A DNA stretch of 64,000 bases. It comes from Candidatus Providencia siddallii. Lineage in GTDB: Bacteria > Pseudomonadota > Gammaproteobacteria > Enterobacterales > Enterobacteriaceae. This document shows, in pieces, positions 44,605 to 55,345 of the stretch. The stretch is from NCBI GenBank assembly GCA_001457715.1, contig CVRF01000003.1:62001-126000 (forward strand), read 5' to 3'. Every line of letters starts with the position of its first letter. Within the stretch, counting starts at the first letter, position 1. The translations under genes were made by a program, and so were the position numbers. The notes beneath the pieces are model-generated. The model did not search any database. It was not told where the DNA came from and worked only from the letters and a program-made list of their open reading frames with translations.

Positions 44605-45929
44605 TGTCTAAACAACCAGTATTAGATTTTCAAAGCGCCAAAAGTGGAGTTGGTGAACTAAAGCACAGACTTTTGTTCGTAATTAGTGCCCTTATTATTT
44701 TCAGAATTGGTTCTTTTATTCCAATACCTGGAATTGACACAATAATACTTGCTAAATTACTGGAACAACAACAAGGCACAATAATTGAAATGTTTAATAT
44801 GTTTTCTGGTGGAGCTCTTAGTCGTGCTTCTATTTTTGCACTTGGAATTATGCCGTATGTTTCAGCATCTATTGTTATCCAATTATTATCAGTTATAAAT
44901 CCAAAACTAGCGGAAATTAAAAAAGAAGGAGAATCAGGACGAAGAAAAATAAATCAATATACACGTTGGGGAACTCTATTATTAGCAATGTTTCAATCAA
45001 TCGGAATCGCGATTGGATTACCAAATATGCCAGGAATGCAAAAACTAATCACTTATCCAGGAGTTCAATTTTATTTTACTGCGATTGTTAGCTTAATTAC
45101 TGGAACTATATTTTTAATGTGGTTAGGTGAACAAATGACTGAAAAAGGTATTGGTAACGGAATTTCAATAATTATTTTTGCTGGTATTGTTGCTGGATTA
45201 CCACAAGCAATAGCTCATACTATTGAACAAACAAGGCAAGGAAAACTTCATTTATTCTTATTGATATTAATCATAATATTAGTTTTTGCAGTAACTTTTT
45301 TTGTAATATTCATGGAACGAGGTCAACGTAGGATTATTGTTAATTATGCAAAACGTCAACAAGGACGAAAAATTTACGCATCACAACGAACACATTTACC
45401 TTTAAAAGTAAACATGGCTGGAGTAATACCTGCAATTTTTGCTTCTAGTATTATTTTATTTCCAGGTACAATAACTTCATGGTTTGGTGATGGCACTGGT
45501 TGGAATTGGCTTAGCACAATTTCAATGTATTTACAACCAGGCCAACCGCTATATGTATTATTTTATGCTGCATCTATTATTTTCTTTTGTTTTTTCTATA
45601 CTGCTCTTGTTTTTAATACAAAAGAAACAGCAGATAATCTAAAAAAATCAGGAGCGTTTGTTCCAGGGATTCGTCCTGGAGAACAAACATCTAAATATCT
45701 AAATAAAGTAATGACTAGAATAACACTGGTTGGTGCGATTTATATTACTTTCATATGTTTAATTCCAGAATTTATGCGTAACGCAATGAAAGTTCCTTTT
45801 TATTTTGGAGGAACATCGCTTTTAATAGTAGTTGTTGTTATTATGGATTTTATGACTCAAGTACAAACCATAATGATGTCAAGTCAATACGAATCTGTTT
45901 TAAAAAAAGCAAACCTTAAAGGTAAATAA
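44604..45929 (+). CDS. secY: protein translocase subunit SecY
   Basis: Channel subunit of the SecYEG translocon. It has 441 residues (E. coli 443) and ten predicted transmembrane helices starting near residue 20. The plug region is near 60-75, [12 protein letters not shown] near 190, and the large cytosolic loop [22 protein letters not shown] near 255 contacts SecA and ribosomes. secE is not in the window. Placement inside the ribosomal operon is ancestral. Confidence 0.98.
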   Translation: MSKQPVLDFQSAKSGVGELKHRLLFVISALIIFRIGSFIPIPGIDTIILAKLLEQQQGTIIEMFNMFSGGALSRASIFALGIMPYVSASIVIQLLSVINPKLAEIKKEGESGRRKINQYTRWGTLLLAMFQSIGIAIGLPNMPGMQKLITYPGVQFYFTAIVSLITGTIFLMWLGEQMTEKGIGNGISIIIFAGIVAGLPQAIAHTIEQTRQGKLHLFLLILIIILVFAVTFFVIFMERGQRRIIVNYAKRQQGRKIYASQRTHLPLKVNMAGVIPAIFASSIILFPGTITSWFGDGTGWNWLSTISMYLQPGQPLYVLFYAASIIFFCFFYTALVFNTKETADNLKKSGAFVPGIRPGEQTSKYLNKVMTRITLVGAIYITFICLIPEFMRNAMKVPFYFGGTSLLIVVVVIMDFMTQVQTIMMSSQYESVLKKANLKGK

Positions 45930-45969
45930 TCATTTATTATATTTTTTATATTACTGGAAATTAAACAAA

Positions 45970-46086
45970 ATGAAAGTACGAACTTCTGTAAAAGAATTAT
46001 GCCGTAACTGTAAAATCATTCGTCGTAACGGTAACCTTCGAGTAATTTGTACTGTTGAACCTAGACATAAACAACGCCAAGGTTAA
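45970..46086 (+). CDS. rpmJ: 50S ribosomal protein L36
   Basis: A 38-residue zinc-ribbon protein, too short for many gene finders. It starts [21 protein letters not shown] and ends EPRHKQRQG, with the Cys-x2-Cys, Cys and His ligand set of the zinc-binding form. It lies 40 bases after secY and before the rpsM leader, as in E. coli. Confidence 0.97.
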   Translation: MKVRTSVKELCRNCKIIRRNGNLRVICTVEPRHKQRQG

Positions 46087-46100
46087 AAAATATTTTTCTC

Positions 46101-46209
46101 TTGCAAAATTAAACTTCGATAGTTAAATTAACAAACTAATCTTTTTATCTTGAATACGTTATTGAAACGGGCTTTATGCGCAATAATGTATAAATACTAG
46201 GAGTACAAA
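46101..46209 (+). promoter_or_regulatory. alpha operon leader (S4-responsive pseudoknot type)
   Basis: Several blocks of the E. coli alpha-operon leader recur here in the same order: TTGCAAA, AATCTTTT, AAACGGGCTTT followed by GC-rich TGCGC, and TAAATACTAGGAGT just before the rpsM ATG. In E. coli this RNA forms a pseudoknot that S4 binds to block translation of rpsM and its followers. The retained G/C in such A/T-rich DNA supports selection. Folding itself is inferred. Confidence 0.75.
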
Positions 46210-46566
46210 ATGGCCCGTATAGCAGGCATCAATATTCCTGATCATAAACATGCCGTAATCGCTTTAACAACTATTTTCGGAATTGGTAAAAAACGTTCAC
46301 AAAATATCTGTGAAATAACAAATATTCCTAAACATATTAAGATCAATAATCTGTCTGAAGAACAAATAGACAAACTACGTGACGAGGTAACAAAATATGT
46401 TACAGAAGGAGATTTGCGTCGCGAAAAAACATTAAACATTAAACGTTTAATGGACCTTGGATGCTACCGTGGTTTACGTCATCGTCGTAATCTTCCTGTA
46501 CGAGGACAACGCACAAAAACTAACGCTCGCACACGAAAAGGTCCTCGTAAACCAATCAAAAAATAA
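46210..46566 (+). CDS. rpsM: 30S ribosomal protein S13
   Basis: First gene of the alpha operon; head protein bridging to the large subunit. The 118 residues equal E. coli. [18 protein letters not shown] and [24 protein letters not shown] are the family blocks. AGGAG lies six bases upstream. Confidence 0.98.
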   Translation: MARIAGINIPDHKHAVIALTTIFGIGKKRSQNICEITNIPKHIKINNLSEEQIDKLRDEVTKYVTEGDLRREKTLNIKRLMDLGCYRGLRHRRNLPVRGQRTKTNARTRKGPRKPIKK

Positions 46567-46577
46567 GGCATGTAAAA

Positions 46578-46967
46578 ATGATAAAAACCCAAATTCGTAA
46601 AAAAAAACGTGTAAAAAAACAACTATCAGACGGTGTAGCTCATATCCATGCTTCTTTTAATAACACAATTATAACTATTACTGATCGCAGTGGTAATACA
46701 TTAAGTTGGGCTTCTGCAGCTGGATCTGGTTTTAGAGGATCCAGAAAATCAACTCCATTTGCCGCTCAAGTTGCAACAGAACGTTGTGCTGAAGCAGTAA
46801 AAGAATACGGAATTAAAAATATGGAAGTTATGGTAAATGGGCCAGGACCAGGTCGTGAATCAACAATTCGTGCTCTTAATGCAGCTGGTTTTCGTATTAC
46901 TAATATTACTGATGTAACCCCTATTCCTCATAACGGATGCCGACCACCTAAAAAGCGTCGGGTTTAA
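46578..46967 (+). CDS. rpsK: 30S ribosomal protein S11
   Basis: Platform protein in contact with mRNA at the E site. The 129 residues equal E. coli. [18 protein letters not shown] and [18 protein letters not shown] are conserved. Confidence 0.98.
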   Translation: MIKTQIRKKKRVKKQLSDGVAHIHASFNNTIITITDRSGNTLSWASAAGSGFRGSRKSTPFAAQVATERCAEAVKEYGIKNMEVMVNGPGPGRESTIRALNAAGFRITNITDVTPIPHNGCRPPKKRRV

Positions 46968-46992
46968 TAACTTGAGGATATTGGAGAAAAAA

Positions 46993-47613
46993 ATGGCAAA
47001 ATATCTAGGGCCTAAACTTAAACTAAGTCGTCGTGAAGGAACAGATTTATTTTTAAAATCTGGTATTTGCGCAATTGACACTAAATGCAAATTAGATCAA
47101 GCACCAGGACAACATGGTGCACGTAAACAACGTTTATCTGATTACGGTGTTCAATTACGTGAAAAACAAAAAGTACGTCGCATTTACGGTATTTTAGAAC
47201 GGCAATTCCATAATTACTATAAACAAGCAACACACTTAAAAGGAAATACAGGTGAAAATTTACTTGTGCTTTTAGAAAAACGTTTAGATAATGTTGTTTA
47301 TCGTATGGGATTTGGTTCTACTCGTGCAGAAGCGCGACAAATGGTTAACCACAAAACAGTTATGGTAAATAATCGCACTGTTAATATACCTTCTTATTTA
47401 GTTTCACAAAATGATATTATCAGTATTCGAGAAAAATCTAAAAACCAATCTCGTATTAAAGCCGCTTTAGCTCTTGTAGAACAACGTGAAAAATCGTCTT
47501 GGCTAGAAGTTGATATTGCTAAAATGGAAGGTGTTTTCAAACGCATTCCAGAACGTTCTGAGATATCTGCAGATATTAATGAACATCTTATTGTTGAACT
47601 TTATTCTAAGTAA
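46993..47613 (+). CDS. rpsD: 30S ribosomal protein S4
   Basis: Assembly-initiating 16S binder and, in E. coli, repressor of the alpha operon through the leader before rpsM. The ATG at 46993 ([16 protein letters not shown]) gives 206 residues, the E. coli length; an upstream ATG would add seven. The S4 RNA-binding domain starts near residue 96 ([20 protein letters not shown]). Confidence 0.98.
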   Translation: MAKYLGPKLKLSRREGTDLFLKSGICAIDTKCKLDQAPGQHGARKQRLSDYGVQLREKQKVRRIYGILERQFHNYYKQATHLKGNTGENLLVLLEKRLDNVVYRMGFGSTRAEARQMVNHKTVMVNNRTVNIPSYLVSQNDIISIREKSKNQSRIKAALALVEQREKSSWLEVDIAKMEGVFKRIPERSEISADINEHLIVELYSK

Positions 47614-47638
47614 AGATAAGTAGCATAGAGAGGATATA

Positions 47639-48643
47639 ATGCATGGTTCTATGACAGAATTTCTAAAACCACGCTTGGTAGATATTGAGCAAATTAGTTC
47701 AGTACATGCTAAAGTAACACTTGAGCCTTTAGAACGTGGCTTTGGTCATACTCTAGGAAATGCACTGAGGCGTATTCTGCTTTCATCTATGCCAGGTTGT
47801 GCAGTAACAGAAGTTGAAATAGATGGTGTGCTTCATGAGTATAGCACTAAAGAGGGTGTACAAGAGGATATACTTGAAATTATCTTAAATCTAAAAGGGT
47901 TAGCTATAAAAATTTTTGGAAAAGATGAAATAATTTTAACATTAAACAAAAAAGGTGTTGGACCTGTAACTGCTGCCGACATTAACCATAACGGAGATAT
48001 TGAAATTATTAAACCACAACACATTATATGTCACCTCACTAACGATAGCGCATCTATTAACATGCGTATTAAAATACAACGTGGCCGTGGTTATGTTCCA
48101 GCTTATACTAGAGTTATATCAGAAGAAAATGAACGCACAATAGGAAAACTGTTAGTTGATGCTTGCTACAGTCCTATAGAACGTATAACTTATAACGTAG
48201 AAGCCGCTCGTGTTGAACAAAGAACAGATTTAGATAAATTAATAATAGAAATAGAAACAAATGGTACAATTGAACCAGAAGAAGCTATAAGACGTGCTGC
48301 TACAATTCTAGCTGAACAACTTGAAGCATTTGTAGATTTACGTAATATTCAACAACCAGAAGTTAAAGAAGAAAAACCAGAATTTGATCCTGTTTTGTTA
48401 CGTCCAGTTGATGATTTAGAATTAACTGTACGTTCTGCCAATTGTCTTAAAGCTGAAGCTATTCATTATATTGGTGATCTTGTTCAACGAACAGAAGTTG
48501 AATTACTTAAAACCCCTAATCTCGGAAAAAAATCTCTTACTGAAATTAAAGATATTCTAGCATCTCGTGGATTTTCTCTAGGAATGCGTTTAGAAAATTG
48601 GCCTCCAATAGGTATTACTGATGATTGCAAAAATATTTTTTAA
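47639..48643 (+). CDS. rpoA: RNA polymerase subunit alpha
   Basis: Dimerising scaffold of RNA polymerase. It has 334 residues (E. coli 329). The N-terminal domain (residues 1-235) has [20 protein letters not shown]. The linker keeps [29 protein letters not shown]. The C-terminal domain with [18 protein letters not shown] keeps the DNA- and activator-contact helices, so UP-element recognition is plausible. Confidence 0.98.
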   Translation: MHGSMTEFLKPRLVDIEQISSVHAKVTLEPLERGFGHTLGNALRRILLSSMPGCAVTEVEIDGVLHEYSTKEGVQEDILEIILNLKGLAIKIFGKDEIILTLNKKGVGPVTAADINHNGDIEIIKPQHIICHLTNDSASINMRIKIQRGRGYVPAYTRVISEENERTIGKLLVDACYSPIERITYNVEAARVEQRTDLDKLIIEIETNGTIEPEEAIRRAATILAEQLEAFVDLRNIQQPEVKEEKPEFDPVLLRPVDDLELTVRSANCLKAEAIHYIGDLVQRTEVELLKTPNLGKKSLTEIKDILASRGFSLGMRLENWPPIGITDDCKNIF

Positions 48644-48663
48644 CTTGGAGAAAAAATAAAATC

Positions 48664-49050
48664 ATGCGTCACCGTAAGAGTTGTTGTAAGTTAAACAGAA
48701 CTAACAGCCATAGACAAGCTATGTTTCGTAATATGGTAAACTCTTTGATTTATTATGAGTCTATAAAAACTACTCTTCCTAAAGCTAAAGAACTGAGACG
48801 TATTATTGAACCAATAATAACTATTTCTAAAATAGATAGTGTTGCTAATCGTCGTTTAGTATTCGCTCGTGTTCGTGACAATAATACAGTAACAAAACTG
48901 TTTAATACATTAGGACCTAATTTTTTAACTCACTCTGGTGGTTACACTCGCATTTTTAAATGCGGGTACAGAACAGGAGATAATGCACCGTTAGCGTACA
49001 TTAAATTAACTGAGCGCTCTATTAACCAGAAAAATAATATTATAAGTTAA
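48664..49050 (+). CDS. rplQ: 50S ribosomal protein L17
   Basis: Last gene of the alpha operon; tunnel-exit protein. The ATG at 48664 ([20 protein letters not shown]) gives 128 residues (E. coli 127) and follows TTGGAG; an open frame further upstream overlaps rpoA. A strong terminator follows. Confidence 0.98.
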   Translation: MRHRKSCCKLNRTNSHRQAMFRNMVNSLIYYESIKTTLPKAKELRRIIEPIITISKIDSVANRRLVFARVRDNNTVTKLFNTLGPNFLTHSGGYTRIFKCGYRTGDNAPLAYIKLTERSINQKNNIIS

Positions 49051-49065
49051 CTGAATTATTAATTT

Positions 49066-49112
49066 AAGAAGACCGAATGTTTATATAAAAAATCCGGTCT
49101 TCTTTATTTTTT
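49066..49112 (+). terminator. intrinsic terminator after rplQ, shared with the trkA end
   Basis: A ten-base perfect stem AAGAAGACCG (49066-49075) / CGGTCTTCTT (49095-49104) is followed by TATTTTTTTT. The right arm and T-run lie inside the last codons of convergent trkA (stop at 49081-49083). A strong stem is also present in the opposite direction, though without a long T-run there. Confidence 0.88.
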
Positions 49113-50490
49113 TTAAAAAAAATAATTTTGGCCGAAATAATTTTTCAATATCTATAATATATTTTTTATCTGTAATAAACATTATCAAATGATCACCATA
49201 CTGTATAATATTATTATCAGTGGCAATGATAACTTCATTTTTTCTAACTATTGCACCAATAATTGTTCCACGAGGTAATTTTATATTTGAAATCTTTTTA
49301 TTAATTACTTTTGATGTATTTTCATCACCATAAACTATGGTTTCTATAGCTTCAGCTGCTCCCTTAATTAACGAAGAAACGCTAATTACTACATCTGTTT
49401 TTCTTATTCGCTTTAATAAAGCGGAAATAGTTATTTGTTGAGGAGATATAACAACATCAATTACTCCACCATTCATTAAATCAACATATGCAGAACTTTG
49501 AATAAGAGTTATTGCTTTTTTTGCACCTATTTTTTTTGCTAACATTGATGACATAATATTTACTTCATCATTATCAGTTAATGCAATAAATACATCTATT
49601 TGTTCAATATGTTCTCTAATTAATAACTCATTATCTGATGCATCACCATAAAAAACAATTGTATTATCTAGTAATTCAGCAAGTTTAGCAGAACGATATT
49701 GATTTTTTTCAATTAACTTAACGTTATAATTATTTTCTAATTTTTTTGCTAAACCTAATCCAATATTTCCTCCACCAACAATCATTAAACGTTTATAAGG
49801 TTTCTCAAGACGCTGGAGTTCACTTATAACTGCACGAATATGTTTCGTAGAAGATACAAAAAAAACCTCATCACCAGCTTCTATAACAGTCGAACCTTGA
49901 GGTTTAATAAATTTACCTCTACGAAATATAACTACAATACGAACATTAATATGAGGCATATGTTCACGTAAACTTGAAAGTGGATTTCCTATAAGAAATC
50001 CACCATAATAGGCTTTCACAGCAACCAAACTAGCTTTACCTTCAGCGAAATTAATAACTTGCAATGCACCTGGATACTGAATAAGATTATAAATATAGTT
50101 AACAACTAATTGCTCAGGAGAAATTAAATAATCTATAGGAACCTGTTCCGGAAAAAAAAGTTTATTAGATTCTCTAATATATTCAGCAGCTCTAACTCTA
50201 GCAATTTTATTTGGTATATTAAAAATGCTATATGATATTTGACAAGCAATCATATTTATTTCATCAGAATTAGTTACAGCAATAAGTACATCAGCATCTT
50301 CTGCTCCAGCGTCTTTAAGTACGCATGGATAGGATCCATATCCGTTAACAACACGTAAATCAAATTGTTCTTGTAATTGATGTAATCTATTTATGTTGTT
50401 ATCAATAACAGTAATATCATTATTTTCATCAACTAAATTTTTAGCTAAAGTTACACCAACTTGACCAGCACCTAAAATAATTATCTTCAT
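49081..50490 (-). CDS. trkA: Trk potassium uptake system NAD-binding component TrkA
   Basis: Peripheral regulatory subunit of the Trk K+ channel. It has two tandem RCK units: Rossmann motifs GAGQVG at residues 7-12 and GGGNIGLG near 238, each followed by a TrkA-C domain. It has 469 residues (E. coli 458), with a slightly longer lysine-rich tail. TrkH/TrkG are not in the window. rsmB, which lies between trkA and fmt in E. coli, is gone, leaving a 259-base AT-rich gap. Confidence 0.96.
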   Translation of the reverse strand: MKIIILGAGQVGVTLAKNLVDENNDITVIDNNINRLHQLQEQFDLRVVNGYGSYPCVLKDAGAEDADVLIAVTNSDEINMIACQISYSIFNIPNKIARVRAAEYIRESNKLFFPEQVPIDYLISPEQLVVNYIYNLIQYPGALQVINFAEGKASLVAVKAYYGGFLIGNPLSSLREHMPHINVRIVVIFRRGKFIKPQGSTVIEAGDEVFFVSSTKHIRAVISELQRLEKPYKRLMIVGGGNIGLGLAKKLENNYNVKLIEKNQYRSAKLAELLDNTIVFYGDASDNELLIREHIEQIDVFIALTDNDEVNIMSSMLAKKIGAKKAITLIQSSAYVDLMNGGVIDVVISPQQITISALLKRIRKTDVVISVSSLIKGAAEAIETIVYGDENTSKVINKKISNIKLPRGTIIGAIVRKNEVIIATDNNIIQYGDHLIMFITDKKYIIDIEKLFRPKLFFLKKIKKTGFFI

Positions 50491-50749
50491 TATATATCTA
50501 ATATTAATAAATTTAATTATATTACATTAGAAATAAATATAACAATATTCAAATATATGGTTATATTCTTAATAAAACTAAAAAATTTAAATAAAATCAC
50601 TAATTTAAATTAAATTTAGTATTAAAAATAATTACTAAATATTTTGCTCAACGTTAATATCTATTAATATTAATATATTTAAATATTATAATCTATATTC
50701 AATTAAAAATTGTTTTTTGATTATTAATCAATTAAAATAAAATAATTAA

Positions 50750-51709
50750 CTATTCAAGAATATTCTCAGGTATAAACCATTGATATCTATAGTTTAATAT
50801 ATCTCTAACAGTCATGATTTTTTTACCAGATGGTTGTAATTGAATTATATTCAATACACCATCACCTGTAGCAATATTTATTCCGTTTTTATTTACACTT
50901 ATAATTGTTCCAGGTAATTTATTATGTATTTTAATAATAACTTCAGCTTTCCATACTTTAATAATTTTTTTTTGAATTAAAAAATGACTTAAAGGCCATG
51001 GATTAAACGCTCGTATTTGTCTTTCAATTTGAATAGCACTTTGTTTCCAATTTATATAAGCTTCTTTTTTTGATAACTTTTTAGCATAACAAGCAAATGC
51101 ATCATCTTGTTTTTCTAATGTATATTTACCTATTAACAATAAATTAATAGTGTTAATCAAACCTTCTGAACCAATTATTGATAATTTATTATTTAATGTT
51201 TCAGTAGTATCATTTGTATTTATATTAATAATTGATTTATAAATAATATCACCTGTATCCACACCATCATCCATTTGTATAATACTTATTCCTCCTTTGT
51301 TATCTCCAGCACAAATAGAACGCTGAATTGGTGCTGCACCCCTCCAACGAGGTAATAATGAACAATGAAGGTTTATACATCCTAAACGAGGTATATTTAA
51401 GATAGATTTAGGTAAAATTAATCTATATGCTACAACAATTATTAAATCTGCTGATTTTTCTTTAATCCATTTTTGACTTTCAATATCTTTTAAACTAATT
51501 GGCTGAAAAATCGGAATCTTATGATTTTCAGCAAGAATTTTTACTGGACTATATGTTATTTTATTTCCTCTACCTTTAGGTTTATCAGAACAAGTTAATA
51601 CACCAACTATTTGATGTTTTGTTTTAAGAAGAGCTTTTAAACATATAGCTGCAAAATTCGGTGTACCTGCGAAAATTATTTTTAATAATGTTTGTTTGTT
51701 AATTTCCAT
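50750..51709 (-). CDS. fmt: methionyl-tRNA formyltransferase
   Basis: Formylates initiator Met-tRNA. It has 319 residues (E. coli 315). The formyltransferase core has FAGTPNFAA at residues 14-22, the catalytic Asn-His in INLHCSLLPRWRGAAPI near 110, and Asp in DDGVDTGDI near 147. The C-terminal tRNA-binding domain is present. It lies six bases after def, an ancestral pair. Confidence 0.97.
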   Translation of the reverse strand: MEINKQTLLKIIFAGTPNFAAICLKALLKTKHQIVGVLTCSDKPKGRGNKITYSPVKILAENHKIPIFQPISLKDIESQKWIKEKSADLIIVVAYRLILPKSILNIPRLGCINLHCSLLPRWRGAAPIQRSICAGDNKGGISIIQMDDGVDTGDIIYKSIININTNDTTETLNNKLSIIGSEGLINTINLLLIGKYTLEKQDDAFACYAKKLSKKEAYINWKQSAIQIERQIRAFNPWPLSHFLIQKKIIKVWKAEVIIKIHNKLPGTIISVNKNGINIATGDGVLNIIQLQPSGKKIMTVRDILNYRYQWFIPENILE

Positions 51710-51715
51710 ATTAAA

Positions 51716-52213
51716 TTATTTTTTAAATTTATTTAATTTTTGTAATTTTTTACAAATACGTTGTTTTTTTAAAGGAGATAAATAATCAATAAACATTTTA
51801 CCAAGAAGATGATCCATTTCATGCTGAATACAAATAGATAAAATACCATTAGCTTCAATATTAAAAAATTTCCCATTATAATCTAAAGCTTTAATTTTAA
51901 CTCGTTCATATCTTGGTACAAATTCATATTGACAAGGTATAGAAAGACATCCTTCTTTTATACTTGCTTTGCCTGATTTATATAATATTTCTGGATTAAT
52001 AAATACAAGACAATTCTTATATAATTCAAAGATATTAACAATAATAATTCTATAATGAATATCAACTTGTGTCGCAGCAAGCCCAATACCTTTTTTCATA
52101 TACATGATATCAATCATATCATTAACGATTCGTTGTACCTTATAGTCAACATTATTAACTTTTTTAGCAACAGTGCGCAAGCGATTATCAGGGTAATACA
52201 GTATATTTAACAT
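51716..52213 (-). CDS. def: peptide deformylase
   Basis: Removes the formyl group from nascent proteins. It has 165 residues (E. coli 169). The three active-site motifs are GIGLAATQV near 43, EGCLSIP near 88 with the metal Cys, and [12 protein letters not shown] near 131 with both His and the catalytic Glu. It works with fmt immediately downstream. Confidence 0.97.
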   Translation of the reverse strand: MLNILYYPDNRLRTVAKKVNNVDYKVQRIVNDMIDIMYMKKGIGLAATQVDIHYRIIIVNIFELYKNCLVFINPEILYKSGKASIKEGCLSIPCQYEFVPRYERVKIKALDYNGKFFNIEANGILSICIQHEMDHLLGKMFIDYLSPLKKQRICKKLQKLNKFKK

Positions 52214-52656
52214 AATATAAAATATTAAAAGTAGTTTTAATATAAAAATTAATACTTATTGCTTTTTAACAAAAAGTTTTAATAAAAAGCAATGCTTACA
52301 TCAAAAAATATTACGTAATTTTATATCTTTTATCAAATTAAATTACAAAATCTATTAAAATTTTTATATTTAATACTATACATTTAAAATAAAATTGATA
52401 TGATAAAATATAATAACTGTATAATTTAAAAGAACAATATAATAAAACTTATTTTTTAAAATGTTTAATTTAATATTAACAATATAATTCAAAAAAAATT
52501 AATAAATACCATTCAATATTTACGTAATACTAAAAAAAACAAAATACTTGTATATTTATATTATTTTTAATAAAAAAAAATAACTAATAATTTACAGATA
52601 TTAGATTTTTATTTAAAATAAAATTTAAAATTAATTATTTATAATAAATTATTATT
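52214..52656. other. divergent spacer with an 11-base perfect hairpin
   Basis: dprA, smg and yrdD of E. coli are missing here. ATTGCTTTTTA (52258-52268) pairs perfectly with TAAAAAGCAAT (52283-52293) around a 14-base loop, 45 bases upstream of def. No gene is visible in the rest. Confidence 0.5.
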
Positions 52657-53217
52657 ATGCAAGATAAATTTATAGAAAGCATTATCGAATTTCTTAAACA
52701 AGATGAAGTTATCGCGTATCCAACTGAATCTGTATTTGGTTTAGGTTGTAATCCAGACTCTGAAATTGCAGTGCATAAATTATTAACACTTAAAAAACGA
52801 TCATTAAAAAAAGGGTTAATACTTATTTCAGATAAGTATGAGTCATTCAAATGTTATATTGATGATAAATATTTAACTAAAAAACAAAAACAAATTATGT
52901 TTTCAACATGGCCTGGACACGTAACATGAATTATTTTAGCAAAAAAAACAACACCAAAATGGTTAACAGGTAAATTTAATACAATAGCTATAAGGGTTAT
53001 TAACCATGAACCAATAAAATCTTTATGTAGTAAATATGGAAAACCAATTGTATCAACAAGCGCTAATTTAAATGGATTTAAACCATGTAAAACAACAGAT
53101 GAAGTTATAAAACTTTTTAAACAAAATGTGTATATTTTGGATGGAATAGTTGCTGGAAGAGAAAATACATCTGAAATCAGAGACGCAAAAACCGGAAAAT
53201 TATATCGCAAAGGATAA
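52657..53217 (+). pseudogene. tsaC: tsaC, threonylcarbamoyl-AMP synthase, interrupted by one in-frame TGA
   Basis: YrdC-family enzyme that makes threonylcarbamoyl-AMP for the t6A modification of ANN-decoding tRNAs. The frame runs 186 residues (E. coli 190) and is conserved at both ends. Before the stop: EVIAYPTESVFGLGCNPDSE, KKGLILIS and STWPGHVT. After it: TTPKWLTGKFNTIAIRV, GKPIVSTSANL and SEIRDAKTGKLYRKG. A TGA at 52927-52929 follows WPGHVT; there is no frameshift or other stop. No ATG, GTG or TTG lies in frame soon after it, so the second part would not be made alone. TGA ends rplV, rplP and rpsH, so it is a real stop here. It is a recent null allele, a read-through gene or a sequence error. 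aroE starts five bases after its end. Confidence 0.85.
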
Positions 53218-53222
53218 TACTT

Positions 53223-54053
53223 ATGGAAACTTTTGCAATTTTTGGTAACCCATTACAGCATAGTAAATCACCTTTTATACATAGATTATTTGCACAACAA
53301 TGTAATAAATTTTTAATAGAATATAAAAAAATCTTGACTACAAAAAAAAAATTTAAAGGGGATTTAATTAATTTTTTTTCACATACAGGAAAAGGTGCTA
53401 ATATTACATCACCGTTTAAAGAAAATGCTTTTCAATTAGTTTCTAATCTAACTAGAAGAGCTAAAATTTGTGGTGCTGTTAACACAATTTTAAAACTTGA
53501 TGACAATAGTTTACTTGGTGATAATACAGATGGTATAGGTTTACTTTTAGATTTAAAACGGATTAAATTTATTCATCGCAATAGTAATGTATTAGTAATT
53601 GGAGCTGGAGGAGCAGTTCGTGGATTATTGTTACCTTTATTAGAATACGGGTGTAATATAACTCTAACAAATAGGACTTTTTATAAAGCAGAAGCTTTAG
53701 CTCAGCACTTTACATCAATTAGAAGAATTAAAACTAAAAAAATTAATCATATTACTTCTGCAGATTTTAACTTAATAATTAACGCAACATCTTCTAGTAT
53801 GAACTCTGAAATTCCAAAAATAAGCTCAAAAATTTTTTCTGAATATGTTTCTTGTTATGATATATTCTATCAAAATGAAGAAACTCCTTTTTTATCTTAT
53901 GCAAAAAATAATAAATCAAATAAAATTTCTAACGGATTGGGCATGTTTATTAATCAAGCAGCATTTTCATTTGAACTTTGGTTTGGTGTTCTTCCGAAGA
54001 TATCTCCAATTTTATCTATTTTAAAAAACAAAAATATAATTAACAATTATTAA
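53223..54053 (+). CDS. aroE: shikimate dehydrogenase (NADP+)
   Basis: Reduces 3-dehydroshikimate in aromatic amino acid and chorismate synthesis. It has 276 residues (E. coli 272). The substrate site has GNPLQHSKSPFIH near 8-20 and a catalytic Lys in NITSPFKENAF near 65. The NADP Rossmann motif GAGGAVRG is near 127 and LTNRTF follows. It lies five bases after tsaC, the E. coli pair order. Confidence 0.97.
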   Translation: METFAIFGNPLQHSKSPFIHRLFAQQCNKFLIEYKKILTTKKKFKGDLINFFSHTGKGANITSPFKENAFQLVSNLTRRAKICGAVNTILKLDDNSLLGDNTDGIGLLLDLKRIKFIHRNSNVLVIGAGGAVRGLLLPLLEYGCNITLTNRTFYKAEALAQHFTSIRRIKTKKINHITSADFNLIINATSSSMNSEIPKISSKIFSEYVSCYDIFYQNEETPFLSYAKNNKSNKISNGLGMFINQAAFSFELWFGVLPKISPILSILKNKNIINNY

Positions 54054-54300
54054 ATTAATAAATTAAATTTGATAAATTTTAAATTTATTAATACTTATTT
54101 ATATATTTGTTTTTAAATTTAATCATCAATAAAATAAAATATATAATTATGATTTTAATTTAAATATTTACTTGATTTAAAATGATTCTATCGTATAGAA
54201 TAAACAAAAGATGATTATATAAATAATAGATGTTTTTAAAAAATAACAATAAATAAAAAAATTACATTTTGGATTTATTTTTAAGATTAAATTATATAAA

Positions 54301-54377
54301 GGAGCGGTAGTTCAGTTGGTTAGAATACCTGCCTGTCACGCAGGGGGTCGCGGGTTCGAGTCCCGTCCGTTCCGCCA
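54301..54377 (+). tRNA. aspT: tRNA-Asp (GTC)
   Basis: 77 bases with encoded CCA, almost identical to E. coli aspT. Acceptor GGAGCGG/CCGTTCC, anticodon loop CTGTCAC, T loop GTTCGAG. In E. coli aspT and trpT are the distal genes of rRNA operon rrnC; no rRNA is present here. Confidence 0.98.
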
Positions 54378-54385
54378 TTATTAAA

Positions 54386-54459
54386 AGGGGCGTAGCTCAA
54401 TTTGGTAGAGCACTGGTCTCCAAAACCGGGTGTTGGGAGTTCGAGACTCTCCGCCCCTG
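54386..54459 (+). tRNA. trpT: tRNA-Trp (CCA)
   Basis: Acceptor AGGGGCG/CGCCCCT, anticodon loop CTCCAAA, T loop GTTCGAG. The D loop has one extra T relative to E. coli. After discriminator G the genome reads CAA, so the 3' CCA is not encoded. Anticodon CCA reads UGG; I see no change that would mark it as a UGA reader, though D-arm changes can affect this. Confidence 0.96.
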
Positions 54460-55345
54460 CAATAAAATATATTTTATATATACTTTAAATAAAGTTTTAT
54501 AAAATTCATCTAAACATTTTTTATATTTTATAATTAATTTTTATATATGTTATATAAAAAAGAACAACTCTATCAAACAGTCTAAGTAAAAACAGATATA
54601 GATAATCTTATTATTATATATTTTAATAATTATATTAAATCAAGTATTTAACAAAAAATATAATTTTTGATTATAACTTATAAAAAATATATATAACTAA
54701 TAATTAATAATATATTAATTATTATATTATATATTTATATTTATTTTTTAAAAATTAAAAATTAACTAAATATTTTATTTAAAATAAAAACAATAAATCA
54801 ATAATTTGTTCATATATAAAAAAATATTATAAACAACACACTATATATAAATTATTACAATTATCAACATCATATAAAACATATGCAAAATGACTTTAAA
54901 AAACATAACATAAATATATTTAATTAAACAAATGTTTTAATTTATACAATTAAATTAAAAAAAATAAAATTAAACAAATAAAAATTTATAATTATAAAAA
55001 TATAAACTTATTACTTTATAAAAAATAATTAATTATTTAAACTCTAATAGAATATTAAATAAATATTCAGATTTTTATAACAAATATAAACTAATAAACA
55101 TAAATTAAATATTTATATATTTTATATAATAAAAAATATTTATTTAAAATACTAAATAATATTAATTATAATAATATTATAAATAAATCATTTATTAATA
55201 ATATCGTTAACATAAAACTAAATTTAAATTACTATCATGCTTTATATTAATATAATTATAATTAAACGTATAATAATATCTAAAATAGATATATAATTTA
55301 TATTTCTTAATATTAAATCAACTTATCATTTTTATTTAAAAAAAT
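54460..55345. other. 886-base AT-rich gap between trpT and gmk
   Basis: No ORF, tRNA or clear structure is visible. It joins genes that are about 3 min apart on the E. coli map, so it is a rearrangement or deletion scar. Confidence 0.5.

Noticed and set aside
52927-52929. UGA recoded as tryptophan across the genome
   Set aside because: TGA is used as the terminal stop of rplV, rplP and rpsH, and Trp is written TGG in all conserved positions I checked, so a changed genetic code is not supported.
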